A stretch of DNA of 64,000 nt from Magnetospirillum sulfuroxidans. Lineage in GTDB: Bacteria > Pseudomonadota > Alphaproteobacteria > Rhodospirillales > Magnetospirillaceae. The notes below the pieces were generated by a model, which saw only the letters and a list, made by a program, of their open reading frames with translations, made no database searches and was not told the DNA's origin. The stretch lies in NCBI RefSeq assembly GCF_018224925.1, contig NZ_JAGTUF010000012.1, positions 62,001 through 126,000 of the forward strand, read 5' to 3'. This document shows, one piece after another, positions 1 to 9,569 of this stretch (position 1 is the stretch's first letter; each line of letters starts with the position of its first letter). The position numbers and the translations under genes are program-made.

Positions 1-1250
1 GGCTGGAACGGCGCTATGCCGAGGAAACCGGCATCGCCAATTTGAAAATCCGCCATAACAACATCATCGGCCATCACATCGAGGTGGCGGCCAAACAGGC
101 GGAAAAGCTGGATGAAAGCTTCATCCATCGCCAGACCATGGCCACGACCGCACGCTACACCACCACCGAGCTGATCGAGCTGGCCGGCAAGCTGACCGGC
201 GCCGCCGACCGCGCCCTGGCCCTGGAACAGCACGTGTTCGAGCATCTGGTCGGCGACGTGACGACGCGGGCCGCCGCCATCGCCGCCGCCGCCGCCGCCC
301 TGGCCACGCTTGACGTTGCCGCCGCCTTGGCCGAATTGGCGGCAGCCGAGGATTGGATCCGCCCCGAAATCGATGACAGCACCGCCTTCGTCATTGACGG
401 CGGCCGCCATCCGGTGGTCGAGGCGGCCTTGCGCGCCGCCAATTCCGGCGCTTTTGTCGCCAATGATTGCGATTTATCGGCCGGCAACCGGCTGTGGCTG
501 ATCACCGGCCCCAACATGGCCGGTAAATCCACCTTTCTGCGCCAAAACGCCGTCATCGTCCTGCTGGCGCAGATGGGCGCCTTTGTTCCCGCCCGCGCCG
601 CCCGCATCGGCGTCGTCGATCGTCTGTTTTCCCGCGTCGGCGCCGCCGACGATCTGGCGCGTGGCCGATCGACCTTCATGGTGGAAATGGTCGAAACCGC
701 CGCCATCCTCAATCAATCCGGCCCTCGGGCCTTGGTCATCTTGGACGAAATCGGACGCGGCACCGCCACCTTCGACGGCCTCTCCATCGCTTGGTCGGTG
801 GTCGAGCATCTGCACGAGGTCAATGTCTGCCGGGCCTTGTTCGCCACCCATTACCACGAGCTGACGTCGTTGGCCGGCCGGCTGAAAAATCTGTCGTGCC
901 GGCAAATGCGGGTCAAGGAATGGCAAGGCGACGTGGTCTTTTTGCACGAAGTGGCGCAAGGCGCCGCCGACCGTTCCTATGGCATTCACGTCGGCCGCCT
1001 CGCCGGCCTGCCCCCGGCTGTCGTTGCGCGGGCGGAAGAAGTTCTGTCAGCCCTGGAAAAAGGTGAACAAGGCAGCGCCGTCGCCCGGCTGGCCGATGAC
1101 CTGCCGCTCTTCGCCGTCCTGGCCAAACCAAAAGCCAAAGAAGCTGCCGGGCCATCGCCGTTAGAGGAAAAATTGAAAGATATCAACCCGGACGAGCTGA
1201 ACGCCAAGCAGGCGCTGGACCTGCTTTACGAGCTCAAGCGGCTGCTGTGA
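1..1250 (+). CDS. mutS: DNA mismatch repair protein MutS, 3' part (5' end outside window)
   Basis: MutS is the mismatch-recognition ATPase that recruits MutL to replication errors. The frame is open from base 3 with no start inside the window, so this is the C-terminal portion only. What remains is the end of the lever/clamp helices, including an Ala-rich stretch, and the whole ABC-type ATPase: Walker [10 protein letters not shown] near visible codon 169, Walker [12 protein letters not shown], and the H-loop region ending [11 protein letters not shown]-terminal helical dimerisation segment follows. The mismatch-reading N-terminal domain is not visible. Its stop codon overlaps the start of a very small ORF. 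The mutS-glnD order is common in alphaproteobacteria. Confidence 0.97.
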   Translation, partial: LERRYAEETGIANLKIRHNNIIGHHIEVAAKQAEKLDESFIHRQTMATTARYTTTELIELAGKLTGAADRALALEQHVFEHLVGDVTTRAAAIAAAAAALATLDVAAALAELAAAEDWIRPEIDDSTAFVIDGGRHPVVEAALRAANSGAFVANDCDLSAGNRLWLITGPNMAGKSTFLRQNAVIVLLAQMGAFVPARAARIGVVDRLFSRVGAADDLARGRSTFMVEMVETAAILNQSGPRALVILDEIGRGTATFDGLSIAWSVVEHLHEVNVCRALFATHYHELTSLAGRLKNLSCRQMRVKEWQGDVVFLHEVAQGAADRSYGIHVGRLAGLPPAVVARAEEVLSALEKGEQGSAVARLADDLPLFAVLAKPKAKEAAGPSPLEEKLKDINPDELNAKQALDLLYELKRLL

Positions 1251-1336
1251 TGGGCAAATACCTGCTGATCGCCTTGGAAATCGGTGTTCCCGCCCTGTTG
1301 CTGTGGCTGATCTTGCGCAATCTGCGTAAGTCCTAG
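1250..1336 (+). CDS. Predicted 28-residue single-pass membrane protein
   Basis: A short ORF starts at the ATG formed by TGATG at the end of mutS, so ribosomes finishing mutS could restart here. The product is 28 residues: a short polar start (MGKYLL), a hydrophobic helix of about 17 residues (IALEIGVPALLLWLIL) and a basic tail (RNLRKS). The positive C-terminal end predicts the N-terminus outside by the positive-inside rule. I do not recognise a family. The coupling geometry and the membrane-helix composition are visible; expression is inferred. Confidence 0.45.
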   Translation: MGKYLLIALEIGVPALLLWLILRNLRKS

Positions 1337-1360
1337 GCAGTCGTGCCCACAGAGGAAGCA

Positions 1361-1441
1361 ATGGCAAAACGTCTGGAAAGCCTTGCTTTTCCGGCCCTAT
1401 ACTCCGCATCCCTCGCACGTTTTCCCGGTGCCCGTTCATGA
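1361..1441 (+). CDS. Possible 26-residue leader ORF coupled to glnD
   Basis: An ATG preceded by a good Shine-Dalgarno sequence (agaggaag, 1351-1358) opens a 26-codon frame whose TGA overlaps the glnD ATG as ATGA. The glnD start has no obvious ribosome site of its own, so this ORF could deliver ribosomes to glnD. The product (begins MAKRLESLAF) resembles no family I know. Against it, a TATACT promoter candidate lies inside the ORF, which would make the glnD transcript start within it. Confidence 0.25.
   Translation: MAKRLESLAFPALYSASLARFPGARS
1374..1403 (+). promoter_or_regulatory. Candidate sigma-70 promoter for glnD
   Basis: TGGAAA at 1374-1379 and TATACT at 1398-1403 are separated by 18 bp. 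A transcript would start near 1410, about 28 bases before the glnD ATG. The -10 box is strong and the -35 box matches four of six consensus bases. Confidence 0.4.
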
Positions 1442-4209
1442 GCAAAATCGTCCGCCAACGCGACATCATCGACCGCCGTGCCATCATGGCCCGACTGACC
1501 GAGCTGGCGGAATCCGACTTGCCCAAGATGAAACGACGCAGCGCCGTTCTCGGCGTCTTCAAGGATGTTCTGGCGCATGGCCGCGCCGAAGTCCGCCAGC
1601 GCTTTGACGTCCATGGCGATGGTACCCAGACGGTGCGGGAAAATTGTTTCCTCATCGACCAACTGGTCCGCATCGTCCACGATTTCGCCGCCGCGCATGA
1701 ATTGCCGCAAAACATCCGCACCAGCGGCGAAGCCATGAGCCTGGTCGCCGTCGGCGGCTATGGCCGGGGCGAGTTGTCGCCGCAATCCGATATCGACCTT
1801 TTGTTCCTGACGCCCTACAAGCGCACCCCCTGGCACGAACAGATCGTCGAATACGTCTTGTACATGCTGTGGGACATGGGCCTGAAGGTCGGACAAAGCA
1901 CCCGTTCGGCCGATGAATGCATCCGCATGGCCAAAGGTGACCTGACCATCCGCACCGCGCTGCTGGAAATGCGCTGGCTGTGGGGTGACCAACCCTTGTA
2001 TTTCGACCTGAAGAACCGTTACGCCAACGAGATTATCGCCGGCACCGGCGAGGAATTCGTCGAGGCCAAGCTGGCCGAGCGCGATGCCCGCCATTCCAAC
2101 ATGGGCGACACCCGTTATGTCCTTGAACCCAACGTCAAGGAAGGCAAAGGCGGGCTGCGCGATCTGCACACCCTTTACTGGCTGGCCCGCTATCTCTACC
2201 GCGTCGACAGCATCGCCGAACTGGTCGATCAGGGCATCTTATCCAAGGATGCCCACAAGCGTTTCGCCAAGGCCCAGGCCTTCTTGTGGACGGTGCGTTG
2301 CCACCTGCATTACGTCACCGAACGGGCCGAGGATCGCCTGACCTTTGACGTTCAGCCGGAAATCGCCCAGCGGATGAATTACACCGACCATGCCGGCACC
2401 CGCGGCGTCGAGCGGTTCATGAAGCATTTCTTCCTGGTGGCCAAGGATGTCGGCGATCTGACCCGGCTGTTTTGCTCGTTGGCCGAGGAACAGCAAAAGC
2501 GTAAGCCGCGCATGCGCCTGGGCAAGCTGCTTTTCCTCAAACGTTCGAATGTGGACGGCTTCATCATCGACGGCGACCGCTTGAACGTCGCCGCCGAAGA
2601 TCAGTTCGCAACCGATCCGGTGGCGATGATCCGCCTGTTCCATACCTCGCTGGAACACGGCATCGACATCCATCCGCACGCCCTTGATCTGGTCCATCGC
2701 AATTTGAAACGGGTGGTGTCGCTGCGCCACGACGCCAAGGCCAACGCCTTGTTCGTCGCCATGCTGACCAGCAAGAAGAACCCGGAAGTGGCGCTGCGCC
2801 ACATGAACGAGGCCGGCGTTCTGGGCCGTTTCATCCCTGATTTCGGTCGTGTCGTCGCCCAGATGCAATACGACATGTACCATGTCTATACGGTGGACGA
2901 GCACACCATCCAGGCCATCGGCATCCTGCACGCCATCGAACAGGGCGATCTGGTCGAGGAAGCGCCGCTGTCCACCCTGATCATCCATAAGGTGTCGTCG
3001 CGCAAGGCGCTGTACCTGTCGGTGCTGCTGCACGACATCGCCAAGGGCCGTGGCGGCGATCATTCGGTGCTCGGCGCCGACGTGGCGATGAAGCTGGGGG
3101 CACGTTTCGGCCTGACCGAGGAAGAGACCGAAACCGTGGCCTGGCTGGTGCGCGAGCACCTGAGCATGAGCCGGGTTGCCTTTAAGCGCGACATCGACGA
3201 TCCGCAGACCATCACCGATTTTGTCACCCGGGTGCAAAGCCCGGAACGGCTGCGCCTGTTGTTGGTGCTGACCGTCGCCGATATCCGCGCCGTCGGCCCC
3301 AATGTGTGGAATGGCTGGAAAGGCGGGCTGCTGCGTGAATTGTACCAGCGTTCCGAGGAATTGATGCTGGGCGGCATGGCCGCCGCCCGCGACCACCGGG
3401 TCAAGGCGGCGCAAGCGGCCCTGTCGCGTGAATTGCTCGCCACCAATTGGCCTCAGACCGATATCGACGCCCATCTGACCCGCGGTTATCCGACCTATTG
3501 GACCAGCTTTGACACCGCCACCCATGTCCGTCATGCCCGGCTGGTGCGCGATGCCGAAAGCCGCCACGCCCCGCTGACGGTGGATTCTCGCGTCGACAGT
3601 TTCCGTTCCGTTACTGAAATTAATGTCTACACCAGCGACCATCCCGGCCTGTTTTCGCAAATCGCCGGGGCCATGGCGGTGTCAGGCGCCAATATCGTCG
3701 ATGCCAAGATCGTAACCTTGGCCAACGGCATGGCATTGGACAGCTTTTGGATTCAAGAAAGTGACGGCGCCGCCTTCGATACGCCGTCCAAACTGGCCAA
3801 GCTGTCGACGGTGATCGAACAGGTGTTGTCCGGCCGCATGCGCCTGGATAAGGAACTGGCCGCGCGCAAGGGCAAGTTGCCGGCCCGCGCCCATGTGTTC
3901 AAGGTGCCGCCCCGCGTCATCATCGACAACAAGGCGTCGTCGTCGCATACCCTGATCGAGGTCAACGGCCGTGACCGCCCAGGTCTTTTGTACGATCTCA
4001 CCGCCGCCATGACTCAGTTGGGGCTGCAAATCGCCTCGGCTCATATTTCCACCTATGGCGAGCGGGTGGTTGACGTCTTTTACGTCAAGGACATCTTCGG
4101 CCTGAAGATTCAGCACGACCGCAAGCTCGACCAAATCCGCGACGGCGTCTTGAAAGCGCTGAAAGATCCGGCCGAGGCCGAAGCCGCGGCAACCGCGGCG
4201 GCGCAGTGA
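1438..4209 (+). CDS. glnD: Bifunctional PII uridylyltransferase/uridylyl-removing enzyme GlnD
   Basis: GlnD senses glutamine and adds or removes UMP on the PII proteins GlnB/GlnK, setting glutamine synthetase activity and NtrBC signalling. The 923-residue protein has the full family architecture: the nucleotidyltransferase motif GGYGRGELS near residue 106 followed by the SDIDLLFL metal site, an HD hydrolase domain with HDIAKG near residue 532, and two C-terminal ACT domains, each with a D(H/R)PGL motif (about 727 and 839), which bind glutamine. The start lacks a clear ribosome site and overlaps the stop of a possible leader ORF. murJ follows after 4 bp, so the two are probably cotranscribed. 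Confidence 0.97.
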   Translation: MSKIVRQRDIIDRRAIMARLTELAESDLPKMKRRSAVLGVFKDVLAHGRAEVRQRFDVHGDGTQTVRENCFLIDQLVRIVHDFAAAHELPQNIRTSGEAMSLVAVGGYGRGELSPQSDIDLLFLTPYKRTPWHEQIVEYVLYMLWDMGLKVGQSTRSADECIRMAKGDLTIRTALLEMRWLWGDQPLYFDLKNRYANEIIAGTGEEFVEAKLAERDARHSNMGDTRYVLEPNVKEGKGGLRDLHTLYWLARYLYRVDSIAELVDQGILSKDAHKRFAKAQAFLWTVRCHLHYVTERAEDRLTFDVQPEIAQRMNYTDHAGTRGVERFMKHFFLVAKDVGDLTRLFCSLAEEQQKRKPRMRLGKLLFLKRSNVDGFIIDGDRLNVAAEDQFATDPVAMIRLFHTSLEHGIDIHPHALDLVHRNLKRVVSLRHDAKANALFVAMLTSKKNPEVALRHMNEAGVLGRFIPDFGRVVAQMQYDMYHVYTVDEHTIQAIGILHAIEQGDLVEEAPLSTLIIHKVSSRKALYLSVLLHDIAKGRGGDHSVLGADVAMKLGARFGLTEEETETVAWLVREHLSMSRVAFKRDIDDPQTITDFVTRVQSPERLRLLLVLTVADIRAVGPNVWNGWKGGLLRELYQRSEELMLGGMAAARDHRVKAAQAALSRELLATNWPQTDIDAHLTRGYPTYWTSFDTATHVRHARLVRDAESRHAPLTVDSRVDSFRSVTEINVYTSDHPGLFSQIAGAMAVSGANIVDAKIVTLANGMALDSFWIQESDGAAFDTPSKLAKLSTVIEQVLSGRMRLDKELAARKGKLPARAHVFKVPPRVIIDNKASSSHTLIEVNGRDRPGLLYDLTAAMTQLGLQIASAHISTYGERVVDVFYVKDIFGLKIQHDRKLDQIRDGVLKALKDPAEAEAAATAAAQ

Positions 4210-4213
4210 TCCC

Positions 4214-5776
4214 ATGAACTTGCTGCGCTCTATCGCCACCATCGGCGGCTTCACCATGGGCAGCCGCGTCACCGGCTTTGCCCGCGATATCCTGATCGCC
4301 AATTACCTGGGCGCCGGGCTGGTGGCTGATTGTTTTTTTGTCGCCTTCAAATTCCCCAATCTGTTCCGCCGCCTGTTCGCCGAGGGCGCCTTCAACGCCG
4401 CCTTCGTGCCGTTGTTCGCCGGCAAGCTGGAAAGCGAGGGCGAGGGCGAGGCCGCCGCCAAACGTTTCGCTGAAAACGCCTTGGCGGTGCTGAGTGTTGG
4501 CTTGGCCGCCTTCGTCGCCGTCATGCTGATCATCATGCCCTGGGCCATGTACGTGTTTGCCCCCGGTTTCGACGCCGTCGCCGGCAAGATGGAACTGGCG
4601 GCCGAGCTGTCACGCCTTACCTTTCCTTATTTGCTGTTCATTTCGCTGGTGTCGCTTCAATCGGGGGTGTTGAATTCCATCGGCCGCTTCGCCGCCGCCG
4701 CCGGCACCCCGATCCTGCTTAATCTGACCTTGATCGCGGCGCTGATCGGGCTGACGCCGCTCACCCCCACCGCCGGCCACGCTTTGGCCATCGGCACCAC
4801 CATCGCCGGTATCTTGCAATTCCTCTGGCTGGTTCTTTCCCTGCGCGCGCAGGGCTGGATGCTGTCGTGGCGGTGGCCGCGTCTGGATCCCGATGTCGTT
4901 TTGCTAATGAAACGAATTGTCCCGGGCGCCGTCGGCGCTGGCGTCTATCAAGTCAATTTGCTGATCGACACCATGATCGCCTCGGTCGTCGCCGAAGGTG
5001 CGGTGTCTTATCTGTATTACGCTGACCGGGTCAATCAACTGCCGCTGGGGGTGGTCGGCATCGCCGTCGGCACCGCGCTTTTGCCCATCTTGTCGCGTCA
5101 GATTCGTGCCGGCAATGACGAGGCCGCCCAATACAGCCAGAACCGCGCCTTGGAATTCTCGCTGCTGCTGACGGTGCCGGCCATGGCCGCCATCGCCGTG
5201 TTGTCGGTGCCGTTGATCATGGTGTTGTTCCAACGCGGCGCCTTTGGCTGGGCTGAAACCCAGGCGACCGCCGGCGCCCTGGCCGCTTTTTCCCTGGGCT
5301 TGCCGGCTTATGTGTTGGCCAAATGCCTGACTCCGGCCTTTTTCGCCCGTCACGACACCGCCACCCCGGTGAAGCTGGCCACCATCGCCATGATCAGCAA
5401 TATCGTCCTTAATCTCGCCCTGTGGCCGTTGGGACTGGCGCAGATCGGCATCGCCCTGGCCACCGCCGCTTCGGCCTGGATCAATGTCGGCTTGCTGGCC
5501 TGGACCTTGCGCCGTCGCGGCATCTTCCGGCTGGACGCCCGGCTGCGGTCCAAGGCGCCGCGCATCGTCGTCGCCACGGCGGTGATGGCCCTGGCCGTCG
5601 GCGCCGGCGGCTGGTGGGCACAGCCCCAGATGGCCGATGCCAGCCAAACCATGCGCGCCGCCTTGTTGGCGGCCCTGGTCGGCGGCGGAATCGGTCTGTT
5701 CGCGCTGTTGGCGCAGCTGACCGGGGCCATGCGCTTAAGCGAGATCAAGGCCATGCTCAAACGCCAGCAACCTTGA
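4214..5776 (+). CDS. murJ: Lipid II flippase MurJ (MviN)
   Basis: MurJ moves lipid II, the peptidoglycan precursor, across the inner membrane. The 520-residue product is almost wholly hydrophobic with about 14 predicted helices, begins MNLLRSIATIGGFTMGSRVTGF as MOP-superfamily flippases of this type do, and carries the conserved stretch RRLFAEGAFNAAFVP near residue 53, including the Arg residues of the central cavity. Length matches the family. It sits 4 bp after glnD and before trpS, a conserved alphaproteobacterial order. Confidence 0.95.
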   Translation: MNLLRSIATIGGFTMGSRVTGFARDILIANYLGAGLVADCFFVAFKFPNLFRRLFAEGAFNAAFVPLFAGKLESEGEGEAAAKRFAENALAVLSVGLAAFVAVMLIIMPWAMYVFAPGFDAVAGKMELAAELSRLTFPYLLFISLVSLQSGVLNSIGRFAAAAGTPILLNLTLIAALIGLTPLTPTAGHALAIGTTIAGILQFLWLVLSLRAQGWMLSWRWPRLDPDVVLLMKRIVPGAVGAGVYQVNLLIDTMIASVVAEGAVSYLYYADRVNQLPLGVVGIAVGTALLPILSRQIRAGNDEAAQYSQNRALEFSLLLTVPAMAAIAVLSVPLIMVLFQRGAFGWAETQATAGALAAFSLGLPAYVLAKCLTPAFFARHDTATPVKLATIAMISNIVLNLALWPLGLAQIGIALATAASAWINVGLLAWTLRRRGIFRLDARLRSKAPRIVVATAVMALAVGAGGWWAQPQMADASQTMRAALLAALVGGGIGLFALLAQLTGAMRLSEIKAMLKRQQP

Positions 5777-5839
5777 CAGAACCCCGTCTTCGGGCATAGC
5801 TCAAGCCCTATCAAGGGTCCAAACCTGGAGCTATCATCC

Positions 5840-6838
5840 ATGCAGCGCATTTTTTCCGGCGTTCAGCCGACCGGAAACCTTCACCTGGGCAATTATCTGG
5901 GTGCCATCCGCAACTGGGTTCACTTGCAGAACCAGTACGAATGCATCTTCTGCATGGTCGATCAGCACGCCATCACCGTCTGGCAAGACCCCAAGGAATT
6001 GACCCGCAATACCCGCGAAGTCGCCGCCGGCATGATCGCCGCCGGTATCGACCCGGACAAGAACGTCTTGTTCAATCAATCCATGGTGCCGGCGCACGCG
6101 CAATTGGCCTGGGTGTTCAATTGCGTCGCCCGCATGGGCTGGCTGAACCGCATGACCCAGTTCAAGGAAAAGGCCGGCAAGCACAAGGAAAACGCCTCGG
6201 TCGGGCTGTTCGCCTATCCCAATCTGATGAGCGCCGACATTCTGATCTACAAGGCCACCCATGTGCCGGTGGGCGAGGATCAAAAGCAGCATCTGGAGTT
6301 GGCCCGCGACACCGCGCAAAAGTTCAACAGCGATTACGGCACCGCGTTCTTCCCGCTGCCCGAACCGCTGATCTTTGGCGCCGCCACCCGAGTGATGTCG
6401 TTGCGCGACGGCGCCAAGAAGATGTCGAAATCCGATGAATCCGATTATTCGCGCATCAACATGACCGACGACGCCGACACCATCGCCTTGAAGATCCGCA
6501 AGGCCAAGACCGACCTGTTCCCCATGCCCGACACTGTCGAGGGCTTGGCCGACCGGCCCGAGGCGGCGAACCTGTTGGGCATCTATGCCGCCCTGTCCGA
6601 CCGCGACAAGACGGCGGTGATGGCGCAATTCGCCGGCCGTCAATTCAGCGAGTTCAAGTCTGAACTGGTCGATCTGGCCGTCTCGGTGCTGGGTCCCATC
6701 AACGCCGAGATGAAGCGGCTGATGGCCGAACCCAGTCATATCGACGCCGTGCTGAGAAAAGGAGCGGAGCGGGCCAACGCCATCGCCGAGCCCATCTTGA
6801 AGGATGTCTATGACATCGTCGGTTTCCTGCGGCCCTGA
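5840..6838 (+). CDS. trpS: Tryptophanyl-tRNA synthetase
   Basis: Class I aminoacyl-tRNA synthetase charging tRNA-Trp. At 332 residues it is the normal bacterial size. The HIGH-type motif appears as TGNLHLGNY at residues 11-19 and the KMSKS loop at 194-198 followed by DES. The Rossmann core (CMVDQHAIT) and the tryptophan-pocket region [13 protein letters not shown] are intact. It lies 63 bp after murJ and 12 bp before the DUF2333 gene. Confidence 0.97.
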   Translation: MQRIFSGVQPTGNLHLGNYLGAIRNWVHLQNQYECIFCMVDQHAITVWQDPKELTRNTREVAAGMIAAGIDPDKNVLFNQSMVPAHAQLAWVFNCVARMGWLNRMTQFKEKAGKHKENASVGLFAYPNLMSADILIYKATHVPVGEDQKQHLELARDTAQKFNSDYGTAFFPLPEPLIFGAATRVMSLRDGAKKMSKSDESDYSRINMTDDADTIALKIRKAKTDLFPMPDTVEGLADRPEAANLLGIYAALSDRDKTAVMAQFAGRQFSEFKSELVDLAVSVLGPINAEMKRLMAEPSHIDAVLRKGAERANAIAEPILKDVYDIVGFLRP

Positions 6839-6850
6839 TCGGAGACGCCT

Positions 6851-7783
6851 ATGATGACCGCGTCCGATTCCAAACGCTGGCTGTGGTGGCTGCTTCCTGT
6901 CCTGCCGGTGATGCTGGTGCTGTATTACGGCATCGGCATGGGGCTGGCCCATGTCATCGACGACGATCCCGATTATGGTCCGGGCCCTGTCGGCCCGACG
7001 CAAAGCCGTGCCGTCGCCCTGGCGGCACGGCTGATCCTGCGCGAGGTCGATGAGCATAAATGGGTCGCCAACGACCCGTTCTTCAATCCCAGTTGGGCGC
7101 TCGACAACATGCCGGCCTATCAGACCGGGATCATCGCCGCCATCGCCAGCTTTACCAATCAATTGGCCGGTCAGAACCCAGATAATGGCGACACCGATGC
7201 GGAATTGGCGCGGGCCGCCGGTTTCTTGAAATATCCCGGCACCATCTGGAAATTCGATTCCCGCACTTCTTGGGCTCCGACGGCTTCGTCGGAAAAGCAA
7301 TATCGCGCCGCCGCCCGCAATCTGCTGGTCTATAACGAGCGTCTGAGCAGTGGCGATGCCCATCCCCAGCGTGACGCCGCCGCCTTGGCGGCGGTCTTGC
7401 GCCATCTCGGCGCCGCCATGGATGCCGGCGCCAACCGCCTTGACGCCCATCTGGCCACACCGCGCTGGGCGCTGTTCGACACCCAGGCCGACGACATGTT
7501 TTACAACGCCAAGGGCCGGGCCTATGCCCAATCGCTGATCTTGCGCGAACTGGGCTGGGATTTCGCCCAGGTGATTTCCCAACATGATTTAGGCGATGAT
7601 TGGCAAGCCATGCTGGCCACTTTGCGCCAGGCCGCCAGCTTGGAACCGCTGGTGGTCATCGCCGGCCAAGACGATTCCACCTTCTTGCCCAACCATCTGG
7701 CCAACCAAGGTTTCCGCCTGTTACAGGCGCGCACCCGGCTGGCCAAGGTGGCGGCGGCGCTGGCGTCACGCAACGAACATTAG
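6851..7783 (+). CDS. DUF2333 family membrane-anchored protein
   Basis: The 310-residue product has one N-terminal transmembrane helix (about residues 10-32, WLWWLLPVLPVMLVLYYGIG) and a long soluble part predicted to lie in the periplasm. The recurring RAYAQ..ILRELGWDF region and overall layout resemble DUF2333, a family without known function; I assign it from memory of that family. The first of two adjacent ATGs is chosen because ggag lies six bases upstream. It follows trpS by 12 bp and could be read with it. No catalytic motif is visible. Confidence 0.65.
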   Translation: MMTASDSKRWLWWLLPVLPVMLVLYYGIGMGLAHVIDDDPDYGPGPVGPTQSRAVALAARLILREVDEHKWVANDPFFNPSWALDNMPAYQTGIIAAIASFTNQLAGQNPDNGDTDAELARAAGFLKYPGTIWKFDSRTSWAPTASSEKQYRAAARNLLVYNERLSSGDAHPQRDAAALAAVLRHLGAAMDAGANRLDAHLATPRWALFDTQADDMFYNAKGRAYAQSLILRELGWDFAQVISQHDLGDDWQAMLATLRQAASLEPLVVIAGQDDSTFLPNHLANQGFRLLQARTRLAKVAAALASRNEH

Positions 7784-7848
7784 AGAATGATGAAATTGTT
7801 ATTGCCTTCGGCCCGGCAAAAGACGACAAGGGTTTAACGAAGCACGCC

Positions 7849-7870
7849 GACAGACGCGTGCACGCCTGTC
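7849..7870. promoter_or_regulatory. Bulged palindrome before the TSUP exporter gene
   Basis: GACAG and CTGTC arms flank a self-complementary GCGTGCACGC core, with a two-base bulge on the left side. TATAAA (7871-7876) and the ribosome site ggggagg follow directly. It may be an operator or a 5'-UTR hairpin controlling the exporter operon; no family of regulator can be named. Confidence 0.3.
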
Positions 7871-7892
7871 TATAAAGAGGGGCGGGGAGGCC

Positions 7893-8822
7893 ATGCAGAT
7901 CTATCTTCCAATCGCGGAAATGTCCGTGAACGTATTCCTGATTCTGGGGCTTGGCGGTGGCGTCGGCCTGATGTCGGGTCTTTTCGGTGTCGGTGGCGGC
8001 TTTTTGATGACGCCGCTTTTGATCTTTTTAGGGATTCCACCGGCGGTCGCGGTCGGAACCGAGGCCGCGCAGATCGTCGCCTCGTCGGTATCGGGCGTGC
8101 TGGCCCATTGGCGGCGCGGCAACGTCGATATCAAAATGGGGCTGATCCTGACCTTGGGCGGCTTCATCGGTTCGTTCGGCGGCGTCGAGCTGTTCAAATG
8201 GCTGCGCGGTCTGGGTCAGGTCGATCTGGTCATCGCCTTGTGCTACGTCATCTTTCTTGGTGTCGTCGGCGGGCTGATGTTCATCGAAAGCATCCAATCG
8301 CTGGTCCAAAGCCGCCGGATGACCGAATCGGGGATGCCGCGCAAAAAATTGCATCAGCACACCTGGATTCACGGATTGCCGTTCAAGGTCCGCTTTCGCC
8401 GCTCCAAGCTGTATATCAGCGCCGTCCTGCCCATCGGGCTGGGGTTGCTGGTCGGCGTGTTGGCGGCGATCATGGGCGTGGGCGGCGGCTTCATCATGGT
8501 TCCGGCGATGATCTATCTGCTGGGCATGCCGACCTCGGTCGTGGTCGGCACCTCGCTGTTCCAGATCATCTTCGTCACCGCCAATTCCACCTTTTTGCAC
8601 GCCACCCGCAACTTCACCGTCGATGTGGTGCTGGCCTTGCTGCTGCTGTTGGGCGGCGTCATCGGCGCCCAGATCGGGGCCAAGATGTCGGTGCGACTCA
8701 AAGGCGAGCAATTGCGTGTGCTGTTGGCGTTGATCGTCTTGTTGGTCTGCGTCAAGCTGGGGGTCGATCTGGTGACCACGCCGACCGAAATGTTCACCCT
8801 CGGCGCCGGAGGAAAGCATTGA
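7893..8822 (+). CDS. TSUP-family (TauE/SafE) anion exporter
   Basis: Inner-membrane permease of the 4-toluene-sulfonate uptake/sulfite exporter type, family members of which move sulfite, sulfonates or related small organic anions. The 309-residue protein shows two homologous halves, each opening with the glycine-rich signature (GLMSGLFGVGGGFLMTPLL near residue 30 and the repeat GVLAAIMGVGGGFIMVP near residue 192), the hallmark of the family, and about 8 helices. A strong ribosome site (ggggagg) precedes the start. Its stop overlaps the start of the TIGR02186-like gene, so the two products are probably partners. The substrate cannot be told from sequence. Confidence 0.88.
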   Translation: MQIYLPIAEMSVNVFLILGLGGGVGLMSGLFGVGGGFLMTPLLIFLGIPPAVAVGTEAAQIVASSVSGVLAHWRRGNVDIKMGLILTLGGFIGSFGGVELFKWLRGLGQVDLVIALCYVIFLGVVGGLMFIESIQSLVQSRRMTESGMPRKKLHQHTWIHGLPFKVRFRRSKLYISAVLPIGLGLLVGVLAAIMGVGGGFIMVPAMIYLLGMPTSVVVGTSLFQIIFVTANSTFLHATRNFTVDVVLALLLLLGGVIGAQIGAKMSVRLKGEQLRVLLALIVLLVCVKLGVDLVTTPTEMFTLGAGGKH

Positions 8823-9556
8823 TGAAACCGCTTTTTCTGGCTTTGGCCCTGGTGCTGGCTACCAGTCTGCCGGCGTGGGCGGTGGAACCGTTGGTCGCCG
8901 ACCTGTCCAAGCATCTGGTTGCCATCACCACCGGCTTCGCCGGCACCGACGTGTTGTTGTTCGGGGCCGTCGATGGCGAGGGCGAGGTGGTGGTGGTGGT
9001 GCGCGGCCCGCCCAAGGCCGAAATCGTCCGCCGCAAGGATCGCCGGGTCGGCATCTGGATCAACAGCGGCAGCGCCACGGTGGAAAGCGCCCCCAGCTTT
9101 TACCGCGTCGCCAGTACGCGGCCCTTGGCCGAAATCGCCGCCGATTCAGTGCTCGACCGTCATCAGATCGGTTTGAACCATCTGGATTTAACCGTCGAAA
9201 GCCAAGATAGCGGCGCCACCCCGGTGATCTACCGCGATGCCCTGGTGCGTCTAAAGCAAAAAAAGGGGCTTTACGGCGACACTGTCCAGCAGATCGGGTT
9301 CATGAGCCATCGGCTGTTTCGCACTGAAATTCACTTCCCCGCCAACGTCCCGGTCGGAACCTACCTTGTCGAGGTTTACCTGATCCAAGGCGGCGAGGTG
9401 ATCAGCGCCCAGACGACGCCCTTGGTGATTTCCAAAATCGGCGTCGGCGCCGACGTTTTTGATTTCGCCCATCAGCAGGCGGCCGCCTATGGTCTGATCG
9501 CCATCATCTTGGCGGCGGCGGCGGGTTGGCTGGCGGCGGCGGCCTTTAAGAAATAA
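8822..9556 (+). CDS. TIGR02186-type periplasmic/membrane protein paired with the TSUP exporter
   Basis: The 244-residue product has a signal peptide (MKPLFLALALVLATSLPAWA), a beta-rich extracytoplasmic domain, and a C-terminal transmembrane helix (about 220-241) ending KK. This layout and the stretch RKDRRVGIWINS fit the TIGR02186 family, which is repeatedly found beside TSUP exporters in alphaproteobacteria. Function is unknown; a periplasmic partner of the permease is the natural inference. The ATG overlaps the permease stop by one base; an in-frame extension upstream runs through the permease gene and is not used. Confidence 0.72.
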   Translation: MKPLFLALALVLATSLPAWAVEPLVADLSKHLVAITTGFAGTDVLLFGAVDGEGEVVVVVRGPPKAEIVRRKDRRVGIWINSGSATVESAPSFYRVASTRPLAEIAADSVLDRHQIGLNHLDLTVESQDSGATPVIYRDALVRLKQKKGLYGDTVQQIGFMSHRLFRTEIHFPANVPVGTYLVEVYLIQGGEVISAQTTPLVISKIGVGADVFDFAHQQAAAYGLIAIILAAAAGWLAAAAFKK

Positions 9557-9569
9557 CCGGAGGAAAGCC

